Assembly (NCBI RefSeq): GCF_018279705.1 | Contig: NZ_CP036498.1 | Location: 3,427,001 to 3,491,000, forward strand | DNA from: Tardiphaga alba | GTDB taxonomy: Bacteria; Pseudomonadota; Alphaproteobacteria; Rhizobiales; Xanthobacteraceae | Direction of reading: 5' to 3' | DNA length: 64,000 nt | Shown here: in pieces, positions 10,163 to 17,945 of the stretch | How the letters are laid out: each line of letters starts with the position of its first letter | How positions within the stretch are numbered: position 1 is the stretch's first letter | The notes under the pieces: model-generated | The model's database searches: none | What the model was told of the DNA's origin: nothing | What the model saw: the letters and a program-made list of their open reading frames with translations, nothing else | Position numbers and translations under genes: made by a program

Positions 10163-11176
10163 ATGGACAATCTTCGGGCAATCATCGCCAAGGTCGCGAC
10201 CGGCGCCGCGCTGACGCGTGAGGAATCCTCGGCTGCATTCGACAGCATGATGTCGGGTGAAGCGACGCCGTCGCAGATGGGCGCTCTCCTGATGGGCCTG
10301 CGTGTCCGCGGCGAGACCGTCGATGAAATCACCGGCGCCGTCGAAGTGATGCGCGCCAAGATGCTGCGCGTCACCGCCCCTGCGGATGCCGTCGATATCG
10401 TCGGCACCGGCGGCGACGGTTCGGGCTCGGTCAATGTCTCGACCTGCGCCTCCTTCATCGTCGCTGGCTGCGGCGTGCCGGTGGCCAAGCACGGCAATCG
10501 CGCGCTGTCGTCGAAGTCCGGCGCGGCCGATGTGCTGGCCGCGCTCGGCGTCAATATCGACCTCAAGCCTGCCGATGTCAGCCGTTGCGCCACGGAGGCC
10601 GGGATCGGCTTCATGTTCGCACCGGCGCATCATCCGGCCATGAAGAATGTCGGCCCGACCCGCGTCGAACTCGCCACGCGCACGATCTTCAACCTGCTCG
10701 GCCCGCTCTCCAATCCGGCCGGCGTGAAATATCAGATGGTCGGCGTGTTCTCCCGCCAGTGGGTGCAGCCGCTGGCGCAGGTGCTGAAGAATCTCGGCGC
10801 CGCGCGCGCCTGGGTGGTGCATGGCTCCGATGGCCTGGACGAAATCACCCTCACCGGCCCGACCTTCGTGTCGTCGCTGGAAAACGGCCAGATCACCAAT
10901 TTCGAGATCAAGCCTGAAGACGCCGGCTTGCCTTACGTCACGGCGGAAGCGCTCAAGGGTGGCGATGCCGCCGCCAATGCAGCCTCGCTGCGCGCGGTGC
11001 TCGACGGCAAGCCCAGCGCATTCCGCGATGTCGCGCTGTTCAATGCCGCCGCCGCGCTGCTGGTGGCTGGCAAGGTGAAGGACATCAAGGAAGGCGTGGC
11101 ACTCGGCCAGCAGTCGCTCGACAGCGGCGCGGCGCTCGCCAAGCTGAACAAGCTCGTGGCGGTATCGAACGCATAA
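10163..11176 (+). CDS. trpD: anthranilate phosphoribosyltransferase
   Basis: A 337-residue TrpD, transferring phosphoribose from PRPP to anthranilate in tryptophan synthesis. The PRPP/Mg motif [14 protein letters not shown] is at about residues 78-91. [17 protein letters not shown] follows, and the anthranilate-site region includes [21 protein letters not shown], here seen as [12 protein letters not shown] and [11 protein letters not shown]. The start [10 protein letters not shown] is chosen; the frame is open upstream through a palindromic repeat that does not resemble protein. trpC follows after 110 bases that contain another repeat. Confidence 0.98.
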   Translation: MDNLRAIIAKVATGAALTREESSAAFDSMMSGEATPSQMGALLMGLRVRGETVDEITGAVEVMRAKMLRVTAPADAVDIVGTGGDGSGSVNVSTCASFIVAGCGVPVAKHGNRALSSKSGAADVLAALGVNIDLKPADVSRCATEAGIGFMFAPAHHPAMKNVGPTRVELATRTIFNLLGPLSNPAGVKYQMVGVFSRQWVQPLAQVLKNLGAARAWVVHGSDGLDEITLTGPTFVSSLENGQITNFEIKPEDAGLPYVTAEALKGGDAAANAASLRAVLDGKPSAFRDVALFNAAAALLVAGKVKDIKEGVALGQQSLDSGAALAKLNKLVAVSNA

Positions 11177-11184
11177 TTGATTGT

Positions 11185-11267
11185 CGTCATTGCGAGAAGC
11201 GCAGCGACGAAGCAATCCAGAGCGCCGCGAAGAAAGACTGGATTGCTTCGCTGCGCTCGCAATGACG
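11185..11267. repeat. palindromic intergenic repeat, CGTCATTGCGAG type
   Basis: The left arm starts CGTCATTGCGAG and runs through GCAATCCAG (11185-11220). The right arm is its near reverse complement, CTGGATTGC to CGCAATGACG (11238-11267). It lies between trpD and trpC. Such REP-like elements are common between genes in Bradyrhizobium relatives; each arm also contains GCAGCG/CGCTGC sub-symmetry. It would form a long hairpin in the trp transcript. Confidence 0.85.
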
Positions 11268-11286
11268 AGAAATTACGGATCAGATC

Positions 11287-12081
11287 ATGTCCGACATCCT
11301 CACCAAGATCGAAGTCTATAAGCGCGAGGAAATCGCCAGGGCGAAGCAACAGCATTCGCTGGCCTCGCTGGAAGCCCTCGCCAAGACGGCATCGCCGCCG
11401 CGCGGCTTCATGACCGCGATCCACCGCAAGCTCGACAAAGGCGACTTCGCGCTGATCGCCGAAGTGAAGAAAGCGTCCCCCTCGAAGGGCCTGATCCGCG
11501 ACGATTTCGATCCGCCGACGCTCGCGAAAGCCTATGAGGATGGCGGCGCGGCGTGCCTGTCGGTGCTCACCGACACGCCTTCGTTCCAGGGCCATCTCGA
11601 CTTCATGGTTGCGGCCCGCGAGGCCACCAGGCTGCCGGTGCTGCGCAAGGACTTCATGTTCGACACCTATCAGGTGGTCGAAGCCCGCGCGCATGGCGCC
11701 GACTGCATCCTGATCATCATGGCCGCCCTCGACGACGCGCTCGCCCGCGACATCGAGGATGCCGCCATCGATCACGGCATGGACGTGCTGCTGGAAGTGC
11801 ACGATCAAGCCGAACTCGAACGCGCGCTGAACCTGCGCTCGCCGATGATCGGCATCAACAACCGCAACCTGCGCACCTTCGACGTCACGCTTGCGACCAG
11901 CGAGACGCTGGCGCCGATGATGCCGAAGGACCGCCTCAAGGTCGGCGAGAGCGGCGTCTTCACGCCGCATGACCTCGCGCGACTGGAGCGCGTCGGGATT
12001 TCGACCTTCCTCGTCGGCGAAAGCCTGATGCGCCAGACGGATGTCACGGCAGCGACGAGAGCATTGCTGAAGCGGGGCTAA
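11287..12081 (+). CDS. trpC: indole-3-glycerol phosphate synthase
   Basis: A 264-residue TIM-barrel enzyme closing the indole ring in tryptophan synthesis. Family motifs: [12 protein letters not shown] with the catalytic Lys (about residues 58-69), [14 protein letters not shown] (about 117-130), a catalytic Glu in VLLEVHD, and [12 protein letters not shown]. The start at 11287 gives the standard length. moaC starts 5 bases after the stop, so the two are probably one transcript. Confidence 0.98.
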   Translation: MSDILTKIEVYKREEIARAKQQHSLASLEALAKTASPPRGFMTAIHRKLDKGDFALIAEVKKASPSKGLIRDDFDPPTLAKAYEDGGAACLSVLTDTPSFQGHLDFMVAAREATRLPVLRKDFMFDTYQVVEARAHGADCILIIMAALDDALARDIEDAAIDHGMDVLLEVHDQAELERALNLRSPMIGINNRNLRTFDVTLATSETLAPMMPKDRLKVGESGVFTPHDLARLERVGISTFLVGESLMRQTDVTAATRALLKRG

Positions 12082-12086
12082 TCATC

Positions 12087-12602
12087 ATGAGTAAGAAAAC
12101 GAAATCAAAGACCCCTGCTCTCACGCATATCAACGCGTCGGGCGAAGCCCATATGGTCGATGTGTCGGCCAAGCCTGCCACCGAGCGCGTCGCGGTTGCT
12201 GAAGGTCTCGTGCTCATGAGCAAGGCGACGCTCGACATGATCGTGTCGGGCAACGCCAAGAAAGGCGACGTGCTCGGCACCGCGCGGATCGCCGGCATCA
12301 TGGCGTCGAAGCGCACCTCCGACTTGATCCCGCTCTGCCATCCGCTGGCGCTGTCGAACGTCACGGTGGACATCACACCCGACAAGAAGCTGCCGGGCTG
12401 CCGCGTGCGCGCGAGTGTGAAGGTGTCTGGGCCGACCGGCGTCGAGATGGAAGCGCTGACCGCCGTGTCGGTCGCGTGTCTGACCGTCTATGACATGATC
12501 AAGGCGGCGGAGCGCGGCGTGCGCATCGAAGGCATCCACCTGGTCGAGAAAAAAGGCGGCAAGTCCGGCCATTACATCGTGACCGACAACGCCGCCGATT
12601 GA
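12087..12602 (+). CDS. moaC: cyclic pyranopterin monophosphate synthase
   Basis: A 171-residue MoaC, making cyclic pyranopterin monophosphate in molybdenum cofactor synthesis. Conserved segments are [31 protein letters not shown] and [18 protein letters not shown], containing the His, Glu and Asp/Lys residues of the active site. The N-terminus [12 protein letters not shown] is a short basic lead. The stop codon (12600-12602) directly abuts the stop of the convergent H-NS gene (12603-12605) with no base between. The usual partner moeA is 4 kb further on, separated by accessory genes. Confidence 0.97.
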   Translation: MSKKTKSKTPALTHINASGEAHMVDVSAKPATERVAVAEGLVLMSKATLDMIVSGNAKKGDVLGTARIAGIMASKRTSDLIPLCHPLALSNVTVDITPDKKLPGCRVRASVKVSGPTGVEMEALTAVSVACLTVYDMIKAAERGVRIEGIHLVEKKGGKSGHYIVTDNAAD

Positions 12603-12965
12603 TCAGGCGCTGATCTGCCCGTGCGGGTCATTGCCGGTGCCGCTCATGCAGGGCTGACCTTCGACGCGGAACTCATCGAGCTTGCGGCCTGACGCGAGCT
12701 GGAACACCAGCCAGCGCGGGCGCAGGCCGCGCCCGGACCAGACCTGCGACGGCTGATCCGGATTGCGATAGAACGGACCGGCCTTGGGACGTAACGCCGT
12801 GACGGCGCGCTGCGATGCTGCGGAAAACTGCTCGAGATCGCGCAACCGGTCGTCCATGTCCTGACGCTGGGCCGCCATCTTGGCTGCCAGCACGATGCGC
12901 AACTCCTCATGGAGCTGCCAGAGTGCATCCACAGACATCGTCATGAAATCGTACTTCATCGCCAT
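12603..12965 (-). CDS. H-NS family nucleoid protein (HvrA-like)
   Basis: 120 residues. The N-terminal helix (LWQLHEELRIVLAAKMAAQR, about 14-50) is a coiled-coil dimerisation segment. The C-terminal DNA-binding part has the H-NS pattern YRNPDQPSQVWSGRGLRPRW (about 66-85), with the GRG..PRW loop that contacts the AT-rich minor groove. A tail of about 20 residues (VEGQPCMSGTGNDPHGQI) extends past the usual end and carries one Cys. The start at 12965 is chosen by length; an alternative ATG is two codons downstream. Proteins of this type silence AT-rich or acquired DNA. It is convergent with moaC with abutting stops and lies at the edge of an accessory stretch. Confidence 0.88.
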   Translation of the reverse strand: MAMKYDFMTMSVDALWQLHEELRIVLAAKMAAQRQDMDDRLRDLEQFSAASQRAVTALRPKAGPFYRNPDQPSQVWSGRGLRPRWLVFQLASGRKLDEFRVEGQPCMSGTGNDPHGQISA

Positions 12966-13221
12966 CTGAGCCCTCGCGTCACATTCGCTGTCCAAAAAAT
13001 GGACCGGGACCGCACGCGAGCATGGGGGGTGTTGGCGGCGGTCCCGGCACCACGTCAAGCGACCCGGGCGGGAGGATGAGAACATCCGGGGCCGGCGATC
13101 GTGGCGCCACGAGAGGTAGCGCGCCGACCAGGGCCAAGCGTAAACGCCGCGTAGCTAACTACGCCTCGCAATTGTAACTTTGCAGGTAACCTGAATACCG
13201 GTGAATCCCGGTACAATACGC

Positions 13222-13377
13222 TTAACGGCGGTTGTGACGGCGACGAACACGACGACGTTCCGGCTTCGTCTCTTCCAGTATCCATGGACCGATCTGCGCG
13301 TCGAGATGACGCTCGTAGCGCTTCACCAGCATCCATCCGCCCGCGGCCAGAACGGCAAATACAAACAATATCGACAT
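13222..13377 (-). CDS. 51-residue putative membrane protein
   Basis: A small ORF starting MSILFVFAVLAAGGWMLVKR, giving one membrane helix (about residues 2-18), then a charged middle (YERHLDAQIGPWILEE) and an extremely basic tail (RRRVRRRHNRR). N-out/C-in topology is expected from the positive-inside rule. No strong Shine-Dalgarno is seen (GGATTG lies just upstream). The helix followed by an Arg tail could bind membrane and nucleic acid, but that is inference. It lies alone between the H-NS gene and a HAD hydrolase. The chance that it is not a gene is real. Confidence 0.5.
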   Translation of the reverse strand: MSILFVFAVLAAGGWMLVKRYERHLDAQIGPWILEETKPERRRVRRRHNRR

Positions 13378-13564
13378 CAGCAATCCGATTTGAAAAATAG
13401 CTTTCTATCGGATCAATTACGGTTAATCCTTTTTTAAGTTTCGATGATCTCCCATGCCGTGCACGCACAGCGCTGGTTAATCGCGCATCCTTCGCGATGA
13501 TGATGCCGTCATCGGCGCGTGCTAGGTCTCAAATTGCACATTCATGATCAAAGTTGCACACCAC

Positions 13565-14185
13565 ATGACATCGCCTTCCCTGCCCATCGACGCGCTGCTG
13601 TTCGATCTCGGCCGCGTTATCCTCGACATCGATTTCGACCGCGTGGCGCAGGCTTGGGCCTATCATGCAGGACAGACGCCGCAAGCCCTGCTCGCACGCT
13701 TCACACGCGGCGACATCTACATGCAGCACGAGCGAGGTCAGATATCGGATGATGCGTTCTTCGCGCATCTGCGCGAGACGCTCGCCATAGAACTCACCCC
13801 GGCGCAGTTTCTCGAAGGCTGGAATGCAATCTTCGTCGGCGAAATGCCGGGCATCGGCGAGCTGTTGCCGCGCGCCGCGGCGCGCTGGCCGCTCTACGCC
13901 TTCTCCAACACCAATCCGGCACATGTCGCGCATTTCTCGATCGCCCATGCCAATCTGCTCGGACATTTTCGCGAGGTGTTTCTGTCGTCGTCGATCGGCA
14001 TGCGTAAGCCTGACGCCGAGAGCTTCGATCATGTGGTGGCCAAGATCGGCGTGCCCGCGAACCGCATTTTATTCTTCGACGATTCAGAAGAGAACGTCAC
14101 AGCCGCACGGGCCCGCGGCCTGCAGGCCGTGCACGTCACCACGCCGCATGTGGTCGCCGACACGCTCGCCAGCTTCGGGCTTTAG
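13565..14185 (+). CDS. HAD family hydrolase, FMN phosphatase/dehalogenase-like
   Basis: 206 residues from the preferred ATG at 13565; an in-frame ATG at 13544 would add seven residues. Motif I is LLFDLGRVILDID: the expected DxD is D-x-G, i.e. the second Asp is Gly. This occurs in the YihX/AcaD-like subgroup but may change acid/base chemistry. Motif II is YAFSNTNPAH, motif III the Lys in GMRKPDAESF, and motif IV ILFFDDSEENV. The cap region lies between residues 20 and 85. The substrate is unknown; relatives hydrolyse alpha-glucose 1-phosphate or FMN. It is isolated, with the MotB-like gene convergent 24 bases away. Confidence 0.85.
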   Translation: MTSPSLPIDALLFDLGRVILDIDFDRVAQAWAYHAGQTPQALLARFTRGDIYMQHERGQISDDAFFAHLRETLAIELTPAQFLEGWNAIFVGEMPGIGELLPRAAARWPLYAFSNTNPAHVAHFSIAHANLLGHFREVFLSSSIGMRKPDAESFDHVVAKIGVPANRILFFDDSEENVTAARARGLQAVHVTTPHVVADTLASFGL

Positions 14186-14208
14186 AGCCAGGAGCTGCGA
14201 CGATCCGG

Positions 14209-15057
14209 CTATGGCTTGAGATCAGGCGGCAGCGACGGGCTTTCGCGGATCAAGGTGATGGTGACGCGGCGGTTGGCCGCCGCTGACGGCGCATCGGGAT
14301 AGAGCGGCTCGCTATCGCCCTTGCTGGCGACGAGGAACAGCCGGCTGTTCGGAAAACCCTCGCGCGCCAAAACCTGCCGCACGGCATTGGCGCGATCCCA
14401 GGAGAGGTCGTAGGCGTCGTAATTGGGACGCCCCGTCGGCATGCCCGCGGCAGCATGACCGGTGATCGAAATCCGCAGCGCTGTCGCACGCAAAGGCACG
14501 GCGAGCCGCTCGATCAGAAGCCGCATCTGGAGCGTCGGCGTGCTGGCGCCCTCGGCGAACATCGCGCGGCCTTCCTGATCCGTAATCTGGAGATTGATGC
14601 CGCGCGGCGTCTCCTCCCACATCAGGCTCTTGGAAATTTCCGACAGCTCCGGCGAGCTCTGGATTGCTTGGCGCAACGACGCAGCGGCGCGTATCAGATT
14701 GCGCTCGGCGGACTGCGCCACCTCGGCTGCCTTGCCATCGGGGCTCGGTGCGTTGCCCATGTGATCCGGCGGGACATGATCGACACTGGCGATCTTGCCG
14801 CGGGTGGGCAATCCGTCGATCTCGATCACCCCGGCATAGCGCGCGTCATGCTGCACGCCGAATGCCTCGCGCATCGAGCCCGCCAGGATCGCCATCTTGC
14901 CGTCGTCCTGATGCGAGAATGCGAGCATCATGGCGAAGAAGCACATGAGCAGACTCATGAGGTCGGCGAAGGTGACGAACCAGCCGGCACCGTGGCCGCC
15001 CGTGTCGCCATGTTTCGATTTCGATGCTTTTTTCGTAAGCATGGGTACAGTCTTCAT
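14209..15057 (-). CDS. MotB-like protein with OmpA peptidoglycan-binding domain, no MotA partner
   Basis: 282 residues. A basic cytoplasmic N-terminus is followed by a single helix (FVTFADLMSLLMCFFAMMLAF, about residues 27-47) containing the Asp of the MotB plug/channel pattern. The C-terminal OmpA/MotB domain (about 150-275) shows LRISITGHAA, the spacer YDLSWDRANAVRQVL and a final ANRRVTITL. It anchors to peptidoglycan in relatives. No motA, flagellar or Tol-Pal gene is nearby. It may be a stator subunit for a distant MotA, or a proton-channel protein of a non-flagellar motor. A second in-frame ATG (MLTKK) lies five codons in. Confidence 0.82.
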   Translation of the reverse strand: MKTVPMLTKKASKSKHGDTGGHGAGWFVTFADLMSLLMCFFAMMLAFSHQDDGKMAILAGSMREAFGVQHDARYAGVIEIDGLPTRGKIASVDHVPPDHMGNAPSPDGKAAEVAQSAERNLIRAAASLRQAIQSSPELSEISKSLMWEETPRGINLQITDQEGRAMFAEGASTPTLQMRLLIERLAVPLRATALRISITGHAAAGMPTGRPNYDAYDLSWDRANAVRQVLAREGFPNSRLFLVASKGDSEPLYPDAPSAAANRRVTITLIRESPSLPPDLKP

Positions 15058-15133
15058 GCGCGCGGTGGGCGAACCACCGCGATATGACTACTAATATACC
15101 CCTGACATTAATGTCGCACTAACGGAGCACCGC

Positions 15134-15877
15134 TCAGGCCCGGGACAGCCGTGCGTAGGCCAGGCTGGTCACGACGCCCAGCAATGCCCAGAAGATCAGG
15201 CCGGTGACGGCAGCGGCGACAACGAAGCTGTGCGCCAGTGCCTCCGGCACGTCGGTGTGGCCGGCCGGGGCCTGCGGCGCGCCGATCAGATGCGGCAGCA
15301 CGATCAGGCCGAGGCCGAGCAGTGCGGCCCAGGACGCCTTGCGGAAAATCAACAGGCCGAGGCCAGCCGCGGTGGCGCAGGCCGTACCGATCCACCACGT
15401 CTGACGCAGTGTCAGGTCTGCGACGGGCTGCCCCGGAACTTCCGGCGGTAGTCCGAGGCCGGGCGCAGCGACGAACACGACGAAACCGCCGAGCCCCCAG
15501 AACAGTCCTTCACGCCAATCCACCGGACGGCCGCGCAGTGCGAAAATGCCGGCGAGCAGCAAGGCAAAGCCGATAGCCGTCAGCACGTTGGCGCCGGCGG
15601 TGAATGCATTGCGCTGGAACCCTTCTTCAGGCTCCCAGGCCCCGCCATGGTCATGCGCGGCGGCGCTCGCATGCTGATGAGCGCCGTGGTCATGCGCCGG
15701 CGCTGCCGGTGCAGGTGTCGCGGTCGGGGCGGCAACCGGCGCCTCCGCCTTCTTCTCGTAGGTTTCGGCGCGCTGGATCAGTTGCACGGTGCCGACCATC
15801 TGGATGGCCGTCGTGGCGGCGCCGGCGATCACCCCGGCAAGCACGGCCGAGAACACGATAGAGCGGAAAACGGACAT
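15134..15877 (-). CDS. cbtA: cobalt transporter subunit CbtA
   Basis: A 247-residue CbtA family membrane protein with about five to six helices. Helix 1 is VFRSIVFSAVLAGVIAGAAT (about 3-22). A His-rich loop (HDHGAHQHASAAAHDHGG, about 64-81) is a likely metal-binding region. The conserved GLPPEVPGQPVADL segment lies between helices. CbtAB is a predicted cobalt uptake system usually under cobalamin control. The gene follows cbtB after 27 bases on the same strand. No B12 riboswitch was found upstream of cbtB, so control here is unknown. Confidence 0.9.
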   Translation of the reverse strand: MSVFRSIVFSAVLAGVIAGAATTAIQMVGTVQLIQRAETYEKKAEAPVAAPTATPAPAAPAHDHGAHQHASAAAHDHGGAWEPEEGFQRNAFTAGANVLTAIGFALLLAGIFALRGRPVDWREGLFWGLGGFVVFVAAPGLGLPPEVPGQPVADLTLRQTWWIGTACATAAGLGLLIFRKASWAALLGLGLIVLPHLIGAPQAPAGHTDVPEALAHSFVVAAAVTGLIFWALLGVVTSLAYARLSRA

Positions 15878-15904
15878 GGTTCTTCGGTAGCCGCTGTCAG
15901 TGGA

Positions 15905-16087
15905 TCAGTGGCAGGGGAACGCGTTGGCGTGGCGCACGTCATGCGCGGCGTTGTGGACTGCGCTGATATGGGAGAAGCCGACTACGCCCACGACGAACAG
16001 GCCAAGCGCCATGGCCAGAACGGCCTGCACAACGACATTGACGTCGGTGGTGACGGCGGTGAGCTGGGCGGTCTGGGTCTGCTGCAT
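15905..16087 (-). CDS. cbtB: cobalt transporter subunit CbtB
   Basis: A 60-residue CbtB. One transmembrane helix (VVVQAVLAMALGLFVVGVVG) is followed by the conserved C-terminal metal-binding tail HISAVHNAAHDVRHANAFPCH, here read as HISAVHNAAHDVRH then ANAFPCH. The start at 16087 has GAGGA five bases upstream; an ATG five codons earlier lacks one. It is the first gene of the cbtBA pair; a small hypothetical gene ends 28 bases before it. Confidence 0.9.
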   Translation of the reverse strand: MQQTQTAQLTAVTTDVNVVVQAVLAMALGLFVVGVVGFSHISAVHNAAHDVRHANAFPCH

Positions 16088-16115
16088 GGGATTCCTCATC
16101 AATTCTGCAACGAGT

Positions 16116-16436
16116 TTAGCTGCTTTGTTCCGCGGATGCGACCGCCAATTTCGCCATGGCCCGTGCGAGATCCCGGCTGGTCAGATGCAGATTGGCATCA
16201 GGCCCAAGGCGCGCATGCGCGATCTTGGCGCGGGCGGCGAGATGGAACGCGGTTTCCTGCGCGTGGAAAAACGCCGCACATTCCTCCGGCGAGGGCATGT
16301 GCTTCAACAGGGTCCGGAAGGCATGGAGATGCACCATGCAGGCGCCCTCATGCCCTTCGGGCCGGAACGACAAGGCATCCACGTCGCTGCGCCAGCGCAA
16401 TGCAAGGCCAGCGGCCCTATCGTATCCGTCGGTCAT
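16116..16436 (-). CDS. hypothetical protein, 106 residues, upstream of cbtB
   Basis: A soluble alpha-helical protein (TDGYDRAAGLALRWRSDV; ACMVHLHAFRTLLKHMPSPE; a C-terminal ARAMAKLAVASAEQ). Three His and one Cys lie in the first half. I do not recognise the family. Placement on the same strand 28 bases before cbtB suggests co-transcription and perhaps a role in cobalt handling, but this is inference. AAGGGG lies directly on the ATG, too close to be a good ribosome binding site. The region is also open on the plus strand as an upstream extension of moeA, which I judge spurious. Confidence 0.5.
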   Translation of the reverse strand: MTDGYDRAAGLALRWRSDVDALSFRPEGHEGACMVHLHAFRTLLKHMPSPEECAAFFHAQETAFHLAARAKIAHARLGPDANLHLTSRDLARAMAKLAVASAEQSS

Positions 16437-16467
16437 GCCCCTTGGTAACGGCTCCGGGAGCGATCCC

Positions 16468-16507
16468 CAAGTCCGACGTCAAGTCCGACGTCAAGTCCGA
16501 CCTCAAG
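16468..16507. repeat. 12-bp tandem repeat, three copies
   Basis: CAAGTCCGACGT occurs at 16468-16479 and 16480-16491, and with one change at 16492-16503, followed by CAAG. It lies between the divergent 106-residue gene and moeA, about 95 bases before the moeA start. The unit contains a GACGTC palindrome across the junction and could be a regulator-binding array or simple slippage. Confidence 0.8.
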
Positions 16508-16600
16508 CTCTGCTCCAAGCCCGGCCAAAGGGACAACCGACGCTTGCCTCCCCCGCCCGCTTCGCTAAGACGGGCATCACGAGAATACGGAGATCCGCCG

Positions 16601-17806
16601 ATGGCCCTCATGCCGTTCACCGATGCCATGGCCGCAATCCTGAAGGGCGCCGATGCGCTGCCCGAGGAAATGGTGCAGATCGAGGACGCGTTTCACCGCG
16701 TGCTGGCGCGCGACATCGCGTCGCTGAGGACGCAGCCGCCGGAAGCCATGTCGGCGATGGACGGCTATGCCGTGCGTGCGGCCGATGTGACCGTCGGCGC
16801 GAAGCTGAAAGTGATCGGCGAGATTTCCGCCGGCAAGCCTTTCGATCGCGCTCTCGCTGCCGGCGAAGCGGCGCGCATCTTCACCGGTGGCGTCGTGCCG
16901 GCCGGCAGCGACACCGTTGTGATCCAGGAAGACACCGCGCGCGACGGCGACATCGTGACCATCAATGAAGCCGTCCCAGTCGGCAAGAACATCCGCCCGG
17001 CCGGCGTGGACTTCAATGAAGGCGATGTGCTGCTGCGCGCCGGCACGCGCCTCGCCGACCGCGATCTCGCCCTCGCCGCCGGCATGAACCATCCGCAGCT
17101 GCCGGTGCATCGTCGCCCGGTGGTCGCCATGCTCGCCACCGGTGACGAACTCGTGCTGCCCGGTGCCACGCCAGGCCCCGGCCAGATCGTGCTCTCCAAC
17201 GGTTACGCCCTGCGCGCATTGGCCCGTGCCGAGGGCGCCGACGTGATCGATCTCGGCATCGCCCGCGACACGCTGGAATCGACGACTGCAGCGATCCGGC
17301 GCGCCATCGATCTGAATGTGGATGTCCTCATCACCACCGGCGGCGCATCGGTCGGCGACCACGATCTCGTGCAGCAGTCGCTGGTCGCGGCCGGCATCGA
17401 GATGTCGTTCTGGAAGATCGCCATGCGTCCGGGCAAGCCGATGATGCATGGCCGCCGCGGCGGGATGCGGGTGATCGGCCTGCCCGGCAATCCCGTCTCG
17501 TCCTATGTCTGCGGCTTCCTGTTCATGGTGCCGCTGCTGCGTGCGCTGTCCGGCCGCAGCGAAGTCCAGCATGTTCGCGAGGCTGCCGTGCTCGGCCGCG
17601 ATCTCGCCGCCAATGACCAGCGTGAGGACTATCTGCGCACGCGGCTCGAATGGCAGGACGGGAAGCTCGTGGCGACGCCGGTGATGAAGCAGGACTCGTC
17701 GCTGCTGGGCAACCTCGCCGTCGCCGAAGGCCTGCTGGTTCGCGTGCCGCATGCGGAGGCTGCCACGGCCGGGGATCCCTGCGCCATCATTCGCCTCCCG
17801 ACTTAG
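16601..17806 (+). CDS. moeA: molybdopterin molybdenumtransferase
   Basis: A 401-residue MoeA, inserting molybdate into adenylylated molybdopterin. The N-terminal domain has AMSAMDGYAVRAADV (about residues 48-62). The MoCF-type catalytic region shows TTGGASVGDHDLV (about 244-256) and RPGKPMMHGR. The domain after it has GLPGNPVSSYVCGFLF. The start at 16601 has GGAG eight bases upstream. The frame is open back to 15647, antisense to cbtBA, which I reject. In relatives moeA directly follows moaC; here 4 kb of accessory genes intervene. Confidence 0.97.
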   Translation: MALMPFTDAMAAILKGADALPEEMVQIEDAFHRVLARDIASLRTQPPEAMSAMDGYAVRAADVTVGAKLKVIGEISAGKPFDRALAAGEAARIFTGGVVPAGSDTVVIQEDTARDGDIVTINEAVPVGKNIRPAGVDFNEGDVLLRAGTRLADRDLALAAGMNHPQLPVHRRPVVAMLATGDELVLPGATPGPGQIVLSNGYALRALARAEGADVIDLGIARDTLESTTAAIRRAIDLNVDVLITTGGASVGDHDLVQQSLVAAGIEMSFWKIAMRPGKPMMHGRRGGMRVIGLPGNPVSSYVCGFLFMVPLLRALSGRSEVQHVREAAVLGRDLAANDQREDYLRTRLEWQDGKLVATPVMKQDSSLLGNLAVAEGLLVRVPHAEAATAGDPCAIIRLPT

Positions 17807-17945
17807 CGGGATACCGCGAACCGACCCGATTTTCAGGCGTTGCCCGACGGGGCATCGCCCTTCATAAATTCCGCCAGCTCTCGGTCACCAAGTTGTCACG
17901 TAACGCGGCGACAGAGAGCATAGACAACAGATTCGGTGCCCGTTC

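Noticed and set aside
13055..13468. 137-codon minus-strand frame upstream of the H-NS gene
   Set aside because: It overlaps the better-supported 51-codon ORF in another frame and has no hydrophobic core or motif.
16468..16507. CRISPR-like array
   Set aside because: The units are 12 bases in direct tandem with no spacers and no cas genes.
15647..16600. Upstream extension of the moeA frame
   Set aside because: It runs antisense through cbtA, cbtB and the 106-residue gene, and MoeA homology begins only at 16601.
16088..16600. Cobalamin riboswitch upstream of cbtB
   Set aside because: I looked for the conserved B12 box and found none on either strand; only 28 bases separate cbtB from the gene before it.
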